DNA from: Lewinellaceae bacterium SD302
Lineage (GTDB): Bacteria; Bacteroidota; Bacteroidia; Chitinophagales; Saprospiraceae
Length of the DNA: 64,000 bases
Reading direction: 5' to 3'
NCBI GenBank assembly: GCA_002591745.1
Contig: PDLQ01000007.1
Location: 1 to 64,000, forward strand
The notes under the pieces were generated by a model, which saw nothing but the letters and a program-made list of their open reading frames with translations, had not been told where the DNA came from and ran no database searches. The position numbers and the translations under genes are program-made. Positions 17,801 to 27,121 of the stretch are shown one piece after another. How positions within the stretch are numbered: the stretch's first letter is position 1; every line of letters starts with the position of its first letter.

Positions 17801-19105
17801 TTATTTAACGACTTTGAAGCGGCCAATGAAAGTCAGGCTGATCACAAAGAAGAAAGCCAAAAGTAAAAGACTCAAGCGCATACTACCGGTAACGTTGTCT
17901 AGGATGCCGAAACAGAGGGTGCCGACCACAATGGCCACTTTCTCCAAAACATCGTAAAAGCTATAGAAACTCGTTGATTCCCGAACGTCCGGAATCAGCT
18001 TGGCGTAGGTAGATCGGCTTAAAGACTGAGTGCCGCCCATTACGAAACCGACCGCTCCGGCAATGAAATAGAACGGAGCTTTGGTTTGCACGAAATAACC
18101 ACTGACGCAAATGATCAGCCAGATACACAGTATGACGATCAGGGCAATCTTATTACCGGATTTTTCGGAAAGAAAAGAGAAGGTGTATGCGCCCGCAATA
18201 CCCAAGATCTGGAGAAGTAGAATGACTTGTATTAATTCGGCGGTTTCAAATCCTAGTTCTACCGCCGCGAAGGTGGAGGCCAAAAATAAAATGGTCTGTA
18301 CGCCTGCGCTGAGGAAGAAGAAACCACTTAGAAAACGCTTCATGTGAATGCGCTCGGAAACGGCCGAGGCGGCCTTACGGATTTCTTGCCAGCCCTTTTT
18401 GCGCAGGGTGGCAAGATCGACCTCCTGCTTTTTGTCTGCCGGCAACCGGTTGAATGGAATCTGAGCAAAGCCCAGCCACCATAGTCCCACGGTGATGAAA
18501 GTGATCTGTACGGCCAGTGTGCCGCCCTCGGGTAAGCCGAACCACTGCGGCTTCTGAATCATCAACAGGTTGAAGACCAACAGAATGACACTACCCAAAA
18601 AACCCAGCGCGAAGCCCCGGGCGGATATGCGGTCGTAGCGGTCTTCGGAGGCAATCACCGGCAGGAAGCTGTTGTAGAAGACCAGCCCGCCGGCAAAGCC
18701 TACCATGCTCAGTACGAAACAACTCGCCCCGATCCACAACGTCTCCATCCCGGTGAAAAAGAACAAACACAAACAACTGATTGCTCCTACCGTAGTAAAG
18801 GTCTTGAGAAAAGCGAGCCGCTTACCACCAGCGTCCGCAATACCCGACAGATAGGGGCTGAACAGAGCGATCAGCAAATAAGACAAACTTACCAGGTAAG
18901 CGAAAAGCGCCGTATCCTTTAGCTTAAATCCCAGTACGTTCAATTCGTCATCGACCATACTGTTGAAATATTCCGGGAAAATAGCCACGGTAATTACCAG
19001 GGCAAAAGCGGAATTGGCCCAGTCAAACATTGCCCAGCCATTCAGTACTTTTTTCTGGTTGACGGGGAAAGTGGAGTCGGGGGGAGTTAAGTCGGGGGTG
19101 GTCAT
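17801..19105 (-). CDS. MFS transporter, UMF1/Atg22-like
   Basis: The start at 19105 gives 434 residues. A longer frame continues upstream but only by translating the hairpin repeat element, so it is rejected. The N terminus has the UMF1 hallmark VLNGWAMFDWANSAFALVI, followed by about twelve hydrophobic segments. The motif FVMGGTQSLSRSTYAKLIPD near residue 360 is typical of this group of major facilitators, whose members are related to the vacuolar amino-acid exporter Atg22. It probably exports a small metabolite across the inner membrane. It forms a unit with the small membrane protein gene downstream. Confidence 0.82.
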   Translation of the reverse strand: MTTPDLTPPDSTFPVNQKKVLNGWAMFDWANSAFALVITVAIFPEYFNSMVDDELNVLGFKLKDTALFAYLVSLSYLLIALFSPYLSGIADAGGKRLAFLKTFTTVGAISCLCLFFFTGMETLWIGASCFVLSMVGFAGGLVFYNSFLPVIASEDRYDRISARGFALGFLGSVILLVFNLLMIQKPQWFGLPEGGTLAVQITFITVGLWWLGFAQIPFNRLPADKKQEVDLATLRKKGWQEIRKAASAVSERIHMKRFLSGFFFLSAGVQTILFLASTFAAVELGFETAELIQVILLLQILGIAGAYTFSFLSEKSGNKIALIVILCIWLIICVSGYFVQTKAPFYFIAGAVGFVMGGTQSLSRSTYAKLIPDVRESTSFYSFYDVLEKVAIVVGTLCFGILDNVTGSMRLSLLLLAFFFVISLTFIGRFKVVK

Positions 19106-19136
19106 GGCGTAAGTTAGGAAAATAGACGCGCTTTGG

Positions 19137-19351
19137 GTTACTGGACGCTTCGCTTTTGGACGCTTCGCTTTTGGACGTCGCTGCGCGACTTTTGGACGGG
19201 CCGGTTCTTTTTTTTGGAAGCTGGTATCGAAGACATTAAGCTTTGGTCTTCGATACCAGCTTCCCCAAAAGCGAGGCACGAGCGTCCAAGAGATCGCTTC
19301 AGCGATCATCCAAAAGCCAAAGGGTCCAAAAGCGCGAAGCGCGTCCAAGGA
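19137..19351. repeat. hairpin-array element A
   Basis: The left half repeats the unit GCTTCGCTTTTGGACG; the right half has the complementary CGTCCAAAAG-type linkers. Small hairpins are visible (GTCGC-TGC-GCGAC; GATCGCT-TC-AGCGATC; GCGCGAAGCGCG). At the centre a perfect 19-base stem (19216-19234 with 19246-19264) encloses an 11-base loop, ATTAAGCTTTG. The sequence TTAAGCTTTGG across the loop edge is nearly shared with element C. The element lies between two genes read in the same direction and may act as a transcript-end structure or a mobile palindromic element. Confidence 0.75.
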
Positions 19352-19361
19352 GCCGGGCTGT

Positions 19362-19922
19362 CTAGATAACCTGGTAAATCCCCGCCAGTTGCCGCCCCAA
19401 TCCATCGTAATCCATTCCGTAGCCGACGATAAATTTGTTGGGGATGCTGAAACCGACGTGGTCAATCTTCACGGGTACCTTACTCGCTTCCGGCTTGTGT
19501 AATAGGGTGACCAGGGTAACGGAGGCCGGCTCCAGTTCGTGTAATTTTGGTAGAAAGTGCTGCATGGTGTAACCGCTGTCTACAATGTCTTCTACGAGCA
19601 CGACGTGGCGGTCACGCACGAGTTCAGGGTCGGGTGGCAAGAGCAATTTGATCTCGCGGCTGGAAACGGTGCCCACGTAACTGGAAGTACGCACGAAGTC
19701 AACCTCAGCATCAAGTTCGGCGGCACGAATCAGATCGGCGGCGAAAACAAAAGCACCCTTGAGCATTACCAGGAAGACCGGCCGGGTGCCTGCGAGTTTT
19801 TCCCGTAGTTCACCCCCGATCTCTTGGACCCGTTTCTGGATATCCTCACTGTTTATGTAAGTGTGGAAACGAAGCTGGTGAAGCTGGATCAATTCGTCGG
19901 GAAGGTTTTTATCGGAGTCCAT
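19362..19922 (-). CDS. hpt: hypoxanthine phosphoribosyltransferase
   Basis: This 186-residue enzyme (ATG at 19922; a TTG nine bases upstream is less likely) joins hypoxanthine or guanine to PRPP in purine salvage. The PRPP-binding loop VVLVEDIVDSGYTMQHFL near residue 105 is the family signature, and VDFVRTSSYVGT near residue 80 and KFIVGYGMDYDG near residue 165 match the flexible loop and purine-binding regions. Its start overlaps the end of the M28 peptidase gene by 14 bases, so the two are probably co-transcribed. It is read away from the hairpin element A. Confidence 0.9.
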   Translation of the reverse strand: MDSDKNLPDELIQLHQLRFHTYINSEDIQKRVQEIGGELREKLAGTRPVFLVMLKGAFVFAADLIRAAELDAEVDFVRTSSYVGTVSSREIKLLLPPDPELVRDRHVVLVEDIVDSGYTMQHFLPKLHELEPASVTLVTLLHKPEASKVPVKIDHVGFSIPNKFIVGYGMDYDGLGRQLAGIYQVI

Positions 19923-21375
19923 ATTTGTCAATTAGGTACACCATTGAGGTCATCGAGGCGGCGCCCAGATGGAGTTCCCGGCGGCTCACTGCTTCGAATA
20001 CGTCGGCGGCGGTGTGGTGATAATCAAAATAACGCTGGGTATCGGGCAGCAAACCGAGCAACAAACCTTTCTGTGATTCCAACCCTCCGATGTCAGCACC
20101 GGATCCGCCGGTGGTAAAGCCAAGTCCGTAGGGTTCGAGTAATGGCAGCCAATCGTTGATGCGGCGGTAGTGGTCGGTGAAAACGCTGGGGTCACCCTGG
20201 GCGCTGAATCCCCTGGGCGTAAAACCACCCCGGTCGCTTTCGATAGCCAACAGATGAAATTCATTGGCGGCGTTGCTGGCTGCCCAGTAAGCCCGGGCGC
20301 CGGCCAGTCCGTTTTCTTCGTTCATGAACAGCACACAGCGTAAGGTCCGTTGTGGTTCGTAATCAAGTCGCCGCAGTGTCTGGTAGACCTGCATAGACTG
20401 CACCACGCCAGTACCGTCGTCGTGAGCCCCTTCACCGATGTCCCAGCTGTCCAGATGCCCGCCCACCAGGATAATTTCATCGGGATGGGTTGTTCCGCGT
20501 TTTTCGCCGATCACATTATAACTGGGCACGGGGTCTAACATTTGGCCGTGGCTACTGAAATGAATACGGATTTCTTCTTTGTCAAGTAGCCGGCTGAGCA
20601 TATCTGCGTCATTGGTGCTCACGGCAATGGCGGGAATCGGCTCCACCTCGGGGTCGTAAGCATTGGTGCCCGTGTGGGGTACATCATTGCGTCCCGTGGC
20701 CATACTGCGTATGATCACGCCCAGTGCACCCAGTTTTCCTGCTTTAGCGGCACCGTATACCCGCTGGTCTACCGCCCCCGAATAGGCCGCAAAAGTGTTA
20801 AGTTGAGTAACGTCCATGGGGCGGTTGAAAAAAACGATCTTTCCCGCCACTACTTCCTCACCCAAAGCTTCCAGCTCATCGAAATCGTGTACTTCAACGA
20901 CCGGAGCAGTGATTCCCCCCGGCCCGGTACCAATAGTGTTGCCCAGCGAAGTGACCCGCAAAGCCTCGGTCCCGACCTGTTCGCTGTTTACGATCCTGGC
21001 TTCTGCTTCGGGGCCCCTTACCCAACGTGGTACCAAACAGGGCTGAAGGTAGACGGTGTCGAAGCCTAGGGTGTCTAACATGAATTTGGTCGCGTTCACC
21101 GCTGCGGAAGCGCCCGGGCTGCCGGCCAGACGCGGCCCGACGTCTTTACAGAGGTAGCGCAGCCAATCGTGCGCCTCTCCGTCAGCCAGGGTGGCTGAGA
21201 ATATGGACTTGATGAAAAAGGCATCCTCTTTCTGCTCACTTTGTCCACTCAGGTTGGCCGTTAAGGCTAGTAAAAGCAGCAAAGTTAAATGCGTTTTTAC
21301 GATAGCGACCGATCCGAAATCCGGAAGAGCGATTTTAAATAAAGACCGGTATCCTGAACAAGGTGCGTTCTGCAT
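19909..21375 (-). CDS. secreted M28-family zinc peptidase (carboxypeptidase Q-like)
   Basis: The 488-residue protein has an unusually long signal sequence, with the hydrophobic core LTLLLLLALTANLSGQ starting near residue 30, so a shorter start is possible but no in-frame ATG is visible nearer. The zinc ligands of M28 enzymes are seen in GGHLDSWDIGEGAHDDGTG (His and Asp) and FMNEENGLAGA (Glu). A protease-associated-like insert lies around residues 130-230. Such enzymes cleave dipeptides or single residues from peptides outside the inner membrane. Overlap with hpt suggests a shared transcript rather than a shared pathway. Confidence 0.85.
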   Translation of the reverse strand: MQNAPCSGYRSLFKIALPDFGSVAIVKTHLTLLLLLALTANLSGQSEQKEDAFFIKSIFSATLADGEAHDWLRYLCKDVGPRLAGSPGASAAVNATKFMLDTLGFDTVYLQPCLVPRWVRGPEAEARIVNSEQVGTEALRVTSLGNTIGTGPGGITAPVVEVHDFDELEALGEEVVAGKIVFFNRPMDVTQLNTFAAYSGAVDQRVYGAAKAGKLGALGVIIRSMATGRNDVPHTGTNAYDPEVEPIPAIAVSTNDADMLSRLLDKEEIRIHFSSHGQMLDPVPSYNVIGEKRGTTHPDEIILVGGHLDSWDIGEGAHDDGTGVVQSMQVYQTLRRLDYEPQRTLRCVLFMNEENGLAGARAYWAASNAANEFHLLAIESDRGGFTPRGFSAQGDPSVFTDHYRRINDWLPLLEPYGLGFTTGGSGADIGGLESQKGLLLGLLPDTQRYFDYHHTAADVFEAVSRRELHLGAASMTSMVYLIDKYGLR

Positions 21376-21622
21376 ATATGTGTGTTTACGGACGATTAAA
21401 GATTGAAGACAAGCTATTATTCCGGCTAGTGCTGTTTTAATTATTAATTGTTTTGAAGCATCCCACGGTGGCTGTACGAAAACAAGGCAATTTTACCATT
21501 ATAAATTTGGCGTTCAGCGGGCACTCAGGGTAAGATGTTTTACGATCCGTCCCACGAGAAACCGGAAGTTTCGCAAGTGGTATTCGCGCCATAGATAGGG
21601 TAAATAATACAATAAGCCGGCC

Positions 21623-21630
21623 TATCTTTG
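21623..21630 (+). promoter_or_regulatory. -7 box for candidate small RNA
   Basis: TATCTTTG is identical to the -7 boxes at 5632 and 31771. No clear TTG is found 19-21 bases upstream, so the promoter would be weak or need an activator. Confidence 0.4.
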
Positions 21631-21636
21631 AAATAT

Positions 21637-21729
21637 CAAATTAGCGATCTGTAAAGATCGTTTTAATTAATTTGGTTTTATTTGGTTAGGGCTGAGGTGG
21701 TGCTGTGGTGGCACTACCTCATTTTTTTT
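21637..21729 (+). ncRNA. candidate small RNA upstream of the SusC operon
   Basis: No protein gene on this strand precedes the strong terminator at 21693-21729, yet a -7 box lies just upstream. The predicted 90-95 base RNA has a first hairpin CGATCT-GTAA-AGATCG (21645-21660) with a GNRA-type tetraloop, a U-rich single-stranded linker, then the terminator stem. This architecture is typical of bacterial trans-acting small RNAs. Its place before a SusC/SusD operon would allow a regulatory link, as small RNAs are known for such operons in Bacteroides. Expression is not shown by sequence. Confidence 0.45.
21693..21729 (+). terminator. strong intrinsic terminator, plus strand
   Basis: An 11-base stem (TGAGGTGGTGC with GCACTACCTCA, one G-U pair) encloses a 7-base loop and is followed by eight T. 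It has no upstream coding sequence on its strand. Confidence 0.85.
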
Positions 21730-21733
21730 GTCA

Positions 21734-21744
21734 TTGCTACTTTG
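21734..21744 (-). repeat. dispersed core repeat, copy 8
   Basis: TTGCTACTTTG directly after the terminator T-run. Its inverted partner is copy 9, about 140 bases downstream. Confidence 0.85.
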
Positions 21745-21885
21745 CCAGGAAAAAAAGTAGTAGGATTTTCGGCAAATAAGCTGCCATTTTACCTGATCAG
21801 TTACCTATATATACTATAAAGTTTTCTGTCAATAAGACAGATAAATCTACTACTCCCTTAAAAGGGAAGCGATATTTTTTGACTT

Positions 21886-21896
21886 CAAAGTAGCAA
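21886..21896 (+). repeat. dispersed core repeat, copy 9
   Basis: Exact core CAAAGTAGCAA with left flank TTTTTTGACTT, the GACTT flank type. Confidence 0.85.
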
Positions 21897-22015
21897 GGGT
21901 TTTAGAAATGCTTTGTTAGCTAAAGTCCCATTAATTACATACAGTTTGCTCCAATTCGACTTTGGCAAAACAATCGGTCGTATAGTTGCCAAAGTACCTA
22001 TTTTGGCTAGGAATC

Positions 22016-22046
22016 TTTGGTCAGGCAGCGAATTATGTTAATTTTG
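22016..22046 (+). promoter_or_regulatory. promoter of the SusC/SusD operon
   Basis: TTTG at 22016-22019 and TAATTTTG at 22039-22046 are separated by 19 bases, a full match to the Bacteroidota -33/-7 consensus TTTG-N19-TAnnTTTG. The transcript would start near 22053 and carry a leader of about 258 bases, room for leader-RNA control. Confidence 0.75.
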
Positions 22047-22310
22047 CGTTCTACCTTTAAGTAAAAGCCTTAACACATTTTAACAATTACAGTACCGCCC
22101 AGTCATCCATTGAATAAGAACCACTTCTATTTCCTTTCTTCCATAATCAGTAGCCGGTACTTAAGGTCGCTAACAGCTACCTTCCCCAGTTTAACCAAAT
22201 AGTCCAGAACAAAAATTTATCGATTGTTGCCGCCTGGCGGTGATAGTCTGTTTTGTTTAACCATTTTTCTTAACCATTTGAGACTAGAAGTCAGCTAAAC
22301 TCATTTTTCT

Positions 22311-25300
22311 ATGAAAAGACTTTCCTTAGTTATCGCGATGGTACTGTTTGCAGTCGGTTATGCCGCTGCCCAGCAAGCCATCTCCGGTACAGTAACCAGC
22401 GAAGACGGCGAGCCCCTGATTGGAGCTTCCGTACTCGTAGAGGGTGCTACTACCGGAACCGTCACGGATTTTGACGGTATGTTTAATGTCACCGTTCCCG
22501 CCGGTGGCGAAAAGCTGATCATCAGCTACACGGGTTTCACCACGCAAGAGGTTGAAATCATGGCCGGGAAAACCAACTACGAAATCATGCTCTCCGAAGG
22601 TGTGGCTATCGACGAAGTAGTGGTTACTGCCATCGGTATCGAGCGCAAGAAGGACGAAGACCTTTCTTCCGCTACCCTGATCGAGACTGATTTGTTGGAG
22701 CGCTCCGGTGAAACTGGTGTGATCCAGGGTCTGGCGGGTAAAACCTCCGGCGTAAACATCGTTCGTAACTCCGGAGACCCCGGTGCCGGTGCTTACATCC
22801 AGATTCGTGGTCAGAATACCATCCTCGGTGATGCTTCTCCGCTGATCATTCTGGACGGTGTGCCTATTTCTAACAGCTCTGTCAATAACAACACCCTCGC
22901 CGGTGTAGTACAGCAGTCCCGTTTGAACGACATCAACCCGGACGATATCGAATCAATTACCGTATTGAAAGGTGCTTCTGCTGCTGCGGTTTATGGTACT
23001 GGTGCAGCTAACGGTGTACTGGTAATCAAGACCAAGCGTGGCAAAACCGGTGGTAAGCGCTTCAGCGTTAGTGCTGGCATTACTTACGGTATTGACGAGA
23101 TCAACCGTGAGTATGAGAAGCAGGGCGAATTCGGCCAGGGACTTCCCGATATCTACGCCGGTGTTCCTTACGACCAATTCGGTGTATTTGTTGCCGGTAA
23201 CAGCTTGAGCTGGGGTGACCGCATCTCTGATCGCAGTGGTACGGATGAAGTTGACCAATCCGGTGGATTCTTTACTGGTGACCAAACCGGGAGCACTTAC
23301 TTTCCGATCATCACTAAAGGAGACAATAACGTTTACAACGATAGTAACCGTGATCAGGTCTTCCAGAACGGACAGACTGTGGACGTTAACTTCGGTGTGA
23401 ACTTCCGTGGTGAAAACAGCAACACTTACTTTAGCTTCAGCCGCCTCGATCAAGAAGGTATCATCAAGGGCAATTCTGATTACACCCGGAGTACCGTTCG
23501 GATCAACCAGGATTTCAACATTATTGATAACCTGAACATCCGCATTAATACCAGCTACTCTGGTGTTGAGTCTAACCGTATCCAAACCGGCTCTAACCTT
23601 GCTGGTCTTTACCTGGGGTACTTGCGTACTTCTCCTGACTTCGACAACACCGATTACTCCGGTACTTATACTGACGCGAATGGCTTGAATCGTCCGGGTC
23701 ACCGTGGCTACCGTAACGGCCTCGGTACCGCCCGCCCAACTTACAACAACCCGGGCTGGACAATTAACGTACAGGAGAACCCGACCGAGGTTGATCGTTT
23801 TGTTGTTGCCCCTGAAATTAACTGGAGCATCCTTCCTAACCTGACGGCAACTGTTCGTTATGGTCTGGATTACTACACCGATGAGCGTCGTACCGTATTC
23901 CCCATCAACTCCGGTGGTGATTTCGGTCAGGGACAACTTTCCCGTGACGAGATCACGGAGAAAACCCAGAACCTCTTCCTTATCCTGAATGGTAACAGTC
24001 AGATCAGTGATAACTTAGGTTTGAACTACACCTTTGGCTACAACTTGTACGACAACGAGTACCAGCGTCTAAGCGGTACTTCTGCTAACCTTTTGTACAA
24101 CTCTCCGGAGCAGGAGTTCATCTTGGACAATGCAACTGCACCTAACCAGGATAATGACCAGTTCTTGAGCCGCAACCGTAAAAACGGTGTGTTTGGTGTA
24201 TTAAACGCTACTATCGCTCAGAACCTGTTGGTTGAACTCAGCGGTCGTTTGGAGCGTACTGCTGCTATTCAAGACGAGTTGTTCTTCTTCCCTTCCGCCA
24301 GCGTTGGTTACAAACTGATTGATGACGCTACCAAAGGCCTGAGCTTTGCCAAGGTTCGTGCCAGTTATGGTGAAGTTGGTATTGAGCCAGGTCTTTACCA
24401 GAACAGAAACGTATTCGTAGCCTCTACTGCCGGTTCTGAAGGTTGGGGTGACTACCTGGACGGTGCCAACTACGGTGGTACTTTCTCCCGCGGAGCTATC
24501 CAGGGTAATCCTGATCTGACCATCGAGACAGTAAAAGAGATTGAACTCGGGGCAGATTTCCGTTTCCTGTCTAACCGCATCGGATTGGGCATTACTTACT
24601 ACGATCGTACGACCGAGGATGGTATTCTTCCACTGGAAGCACCTCCGAGTTCCGGATTTACCACTGTATACAGCAATGCTGCTGAAATCAGCAATACCGG
24701 TATCGAACTGGATGCTTACTACAACATTATCACCAAGAATGATATGTCTTGGAAAATCTTCGGTAACTTCACTACCAACGAAAATAAGGTTGAAAAGCTG
24801 CCCGGTGTAAGCCGCTATATCCTTGATGGATTTGCCTCTGCTTCTTCTGCCGTTATTGAAGGTCAGCCTTTCGGTGCCCTGTACGGTGGTGTATGGCTGC
24901 GTGATGATGCTGGTGAATTCGTTTTTGAAGACGATAACAACGGCTTCCCTACCAATGCCCCGGAACAAGATGTGATTGGTGACCCCAATGCCGACTGGCG
25001 TGGTGGCTTAGGTACTGAATTCACCGTTAAAGGCCTCTCCTTCAGTGTGCTCTTCGAGACCGCTCAAGGCCAGGATATGTGGAATGGTACCCAAGGTGTA
25101 CTGAACTACTTCGGTATTGCTCCTGAAACTGCCAACATTACCGTTGCCAGCCAGGACTTGGTTACTTACTTTGGTCAGTCAATCCCGGCAGGTACTACTT
25201 TCCGTGGAAACGAGGTTGATTTCGGTGCCGGACCGGTTGCTGCTACTGCTGAGTGGTACCTGGATAACGGTGGTGGATTCGGTTCTGTTGACGAGCAGTT

Positions 25301-25553
25301 CGTTCAGGACGCTTCCTGGACACGCCTGCGTGAAGCTACTATCAGTTACGCTTTGCCACAGAGCCTCATCGGGAAAACCGGTTTGAGCAATGTATCCATT
25401 GGCGTTACCGGTCGTAACCTGGTTTTCTGGAGTGAGTTCGAGGGTGCTGACCCTGAAACTAACCTGACCGGTGCTTCTAAAGCACGTGGCCTGCACTACT
25501 TCACTAACCCAGGTACTCGTTCTGTCCTCTTTAACCTCAAATTCGGTTTCTAA
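22311..25553 (+). CDS. SusC/RagA-type TonB-linked outer membrane protein
   Basis: This 1080-residue transporter has a signal peptide ending AAAQ, a CarboxypepD_reg-like domain (AISGTVTSEDGEPLIGASVL), the DEVVVTAIG TonB-box-like segment near residue 104, a plug with IQIRGQNTILGDASPLIILD, and a C-terminal barrel ending FNLKFGF. Two SusD-like lipoproteins follow, so it is the channel of a SusCD complex that imports glycans or peptides in pedal-bin fashion. No glycoside hydrolases, sulfatases or SusR-type regulators are adjacent, so the substrate cannot be deduced; such hydrolase-free pairs may take up peptides. The promoter at 22016 drives it. Confidence 0.93.
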   Translation: MKRLSLVIAMVLFAVGYAAAQQAISGTVTSEDGEPLIGASVLVEGATTGTVTDFDGMFNVTVPAGGEKLIISYTGFTTQEVEIMAGKTNYEIMLSEGVAIDEVVVTAIGIERKKDEDLSSATLIETDLLERSGETGVIQGLAGKTSGVNIVRNSGDPGAGAYIQIRGQNTILGDASPLIILDGVPISNSSVNNNTLAGVVQQSRLNDINPDDIESITVLKGASAAAVYGTGAANGVLVIKTKRGKTGGKRFSVSAGITYGIDEINREYEKQGEFGQGLPDIYAGVPYDQFGVFVAGNSLSWGDRISDRSGTDEVDQSGGFFTGDQTGSTYFPIITKGDNNVYNDSNRDQVFQNGQTVDVNFGVNFRGENSNTYFSFSRLDQEGIIKGNSDYTRSTVRINQDFNIIDNLNIRINTSYSGVESNRIQTGSNLAGLYLGYLRTSPDFDNTDYSGTYTDANGLNRPGHRGYRNGLGTARPTYNNPGWTINVQENPTEVDRFVVAPEINWSILPNLTATVRYGLDYYTDERRTVFPINSGGDFGQGQLSRDEITEKTQNLFLILNGNSQISDNLGLNYTFGYNLYDNEYQRLSGTSANLLYNSPEQEFILDNATAPNQDNDQFLSRNRKNGVFGVLNATIAQNLLVELSGRLERTAAIQDELFFFPSASVGYKLIDDATKGLSFAKVRASYGEVGIEPGLYQNRNVFVASTAGSEGWGDYLDGANYGGTFSRGAIQGNPDLTIETVKEIELGADFRFLSNRIGLGITYYDRTTEDGILPLEAPPSSGFTTVYSNAAEISNTGIELDAYYNIITKNDMSWKIFGNFTTNENKVEKLPGVSRYILDGFASASSAVIEGQPFGALYGGVWLRDDAGEFVFEDDNNGFPTNAPEQDVIGDPNADWRGGLGTEFTVKGLSFSVLFETAQGQDMWNGTQGVLNYFGIAPETANITVASQDLVTYFGQSIPAGTTFRGNEVDFGAGPVAATAEWYLDNGGGFGSVDEQFVQDASWTRLREATISYALPQSLIGKTGLSNVSIGVTGRNLVFWSEFEGADPETNLTGASKARGLHYFTNPGTRSVLFNLKFGF

Positions 25554-25580
25554 ATAACATAGAGTTTAGCTGACTGATCA

Positions 25581-25620
25581 GTGGAAGGTCATGTCTCAAA
25601 CCTGGCCTTCCACTTTTCTT
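25581..25620 (+). terminator. attenuator-like hairpin between SusC and SusD genes
   Basis: A 10-base stem (GTGGAAGGTC with GGCCTTCCAC) is followed by TTTTCTTCC. Partial termination here would lower SusD relative to SusC. A similar hairpin separates the two SusD genes. Confidence 0.65.
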
Positions 25621-25677
25621 CCTCTCAAGTTGAGGAGTCGGACCTGACTTTATTGGAAAACGAAAAAAATAAATTAA

Positions 25678-27015
25678 ATGAAAAACCTACTTTTACTCGC
25701 ATTGGCTGGCCTTTTAGTCGGTGCAACTAGTTGTGAAAGCGTTGTAGAGGATCTTAACAAAGACCCTAACAACTTTACTGATATCAGTACAACACTTATC
25801 GTTAACCACACCATCTTAAATACTGTAACTGTTGCCGAAGCTGAATCAGCTCGCAACGCCGGTATGTGGGTTGACCAGTTTACTGGCTCTGATCGTCAGT
25901 ATATCACCCTCGATAACTACGGTATTGTAAATGCTGATTTCGATGCTCCTTGGGCTGATTTTTACCGTGGAGGACTATCTCAGGCCGAGATCGGCATTCA
26001 GAAAGCAACGGAAGAGAACGCCCCTAGCTTCTTGGGTATTTCTCAGATCATGAAAGGTTACTACGCAGCTGAAGCAGCGCTACAGTTTGGTGATGTACCT
26101 TTTTCTCAGGCTGCTGATGCTGTACAGTTTCCCGATCCGGTTTATGATGGCCAACGTGAGGTAATCAACCAGGCTATCGCTCTTCTGGACGAAGGCGCTG
26201 CCAACGTTGGAAGTCTCGCTATCACTGGATCTGGTACCAACAATGTACTGAACACTTCTTCTAGCTGGGACCAATTAGCCAATGCCCTTAAAGCGCGCTA
26301 TTTGCTATCTGTTCGTGATTACGCCGGTGCACTTGATGCCGCTCAGGATGCTGGCTTCGATGCCGCTTCTAATAGCGTGGATATCATTCACACCACCAGC
26401 AACTTCGCTGAAAACCTGTTTTACCAGTTTGAGGCGGAGCAACGTACTGACTACCTGACCTTCACTGGCAGTTTCCTGATCGACGTACTTTCTGACACTA
26501 CTGACGTAAGTCGTACTACGGACAAAACCAACGACAGTAATCGCCGTAGCTTCTTCAGCTACGATGATGGCGAATTCGTTCGCCTGAACACTAATATTGG
26601 TGGTTTCTTTGCCGCTGATATGAACTTCCCGCTGGTAGGTTACCCGGAAGTTCAACTTATTATTGCCGAGTCAGCTGCTCGCACCGGTGATGAGGAGTTG
26701 GCTATCTCTTCACTTAATAATGCCCGTAACTACTGGGACGGAGTGATGGGAACTGATGATTACGCCGACTTGGACGAGGATGATTTTGATGACGAAGATG
26801 ATTTGATCAACGCTATCCTTCTGGAGAAATTTGTTTCTGTATTTGGTCTGCCGACCTTCCACGACGTAGTTCGTACCGATAACGCTATCGGAACTTACCT
26901 GGATGGTCGCGATGCTCCTTTACAGCGCTTCCTGTACCCATCTACCGAAGCATCTTCTAACTCCAACTACCCTGGGTTGATTGGATTAGACGTGCCAACG
27001 CCAATCAATAACTAG
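25678..27015 (+). CDS. SusD/RagB-like outer membrane lipoprotein, first copy
   Basis: The 445-residue protein has a lipoprotein signal (LLVGATSCESV, Cys near residue 19). The mature part begins VEDLNKDPNNFTDI, as in the SusD-like group 2 (SusD_2) proteins, and contains helical TPR-like pairs ending with FLYPSTEASSNSNYPGL. It is the lid of the SusC channel on the cell surface and binds the ligand. It is transcribed 124 bases after the SusC gene through an attenuator-like hairpin. The next gene is a paralogue of similar size. Confidence 0.88.
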   Translation: MKNLLLLALAGLLVGATSCESVVEDLNKDPNNFTDISTTLIVNHTILNTVTVAEAESARNAGMWVDQFTGSDRQYITLDNYGIVNADFDAPWADFYRGGLSQAEIGIQKATEENAPSFLGISQIMKGYYAAEAALQFGDVPFSQAADAVQFPDPVYDGQREVINQAIALLDEGAANVGSLAITGSGTNNVLNTSSSWDQLANALKARYLLSVRDYAGALDAAQDAGFDAASNSVDIIHTTSNFAENLFYQFEAEQRTDYLTFTGSFLIDVLSDTTDVSRTTDKTNDSNRRSFFSYDDGEFVRLNTNIGGFFAADMNFPLVGYPEVQLIIAESAARTGDEELAISSLNNARNYWDGVMGTDDYADLDEDDFDDEDDLINAILLEKFVSVFGLPTFHDVVRTDNAIGTYLDGRDAPLQRFLYPSTEASSNSNYPGLIGLDVPTPINN

Positions 27016-27065
27016 GTAGTTAGTCTACTTAATAATAATTGATGACCGCTTCGGTGGTTATTGTC

Positions 27066-27110
27066 AGGGCGGAATCAATTCATCTGGAATTGGTTCCGCC
27101 CTCTTTGTTG
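27066..27110 (+). terminator. strong hairpin between the two SusD-like genes
   Basis: A 16-base stem with one G-U pair (27066-27081 with 27087-27102) closes a 5-base loop and is followed by CTTTGTTG. It probably terminates part of the transcription after the first SusD-like gene. Confidence 0.75.
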
Positions 27111-27121
27111 AAAATAATATT

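Larger units (their letters stand above)
21376..22310. other. 935-base regulatory region upstream of susC-like gene
   Basis: This is the longest gap in the window. In order it holds: a possible box TAAATTTG at 21502-21509; the -7 box TATCTTTG at 21623-21630 followed by two hairpins and a T-run (candidate small RNA); a pair of inverted core repeats at 21734-21744 and 21886-21896; and a full promoter at 22016-22046 for the SusC gene, leaving a leader of about 258 bases. The leader ends with a near-duplicated TTAACCATTT motif at about 22258-22280. Confidence 0.6.

Noticed and set aside
19137-19351. CRISPR array or integron attC reading of the hairpin elements
   Set aside because: The repeats are short hairpins without unique spacers of constant length, no cas genes or integrase lie nearby, and the right half is complementary to the left, so it is a palindromic array.
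19106-19465. N-terminal extension of the MFS transporter frame through the hairpin element
   Set aside because: The extra residues are Lys/Arg/Pro repeats encoded by the array (for example PKAKRPKAKRP) and have no relation to the transporter fold. The family motif begins just after ATG 19105.
22953-23936. 327-codon minus-strand frame inside the SusC gene
   Set aside because: It lies fully opposite a well-supported receptor gene, and its composition follows that gene's codon usage (third-base shadow). No motifs or start context support it.
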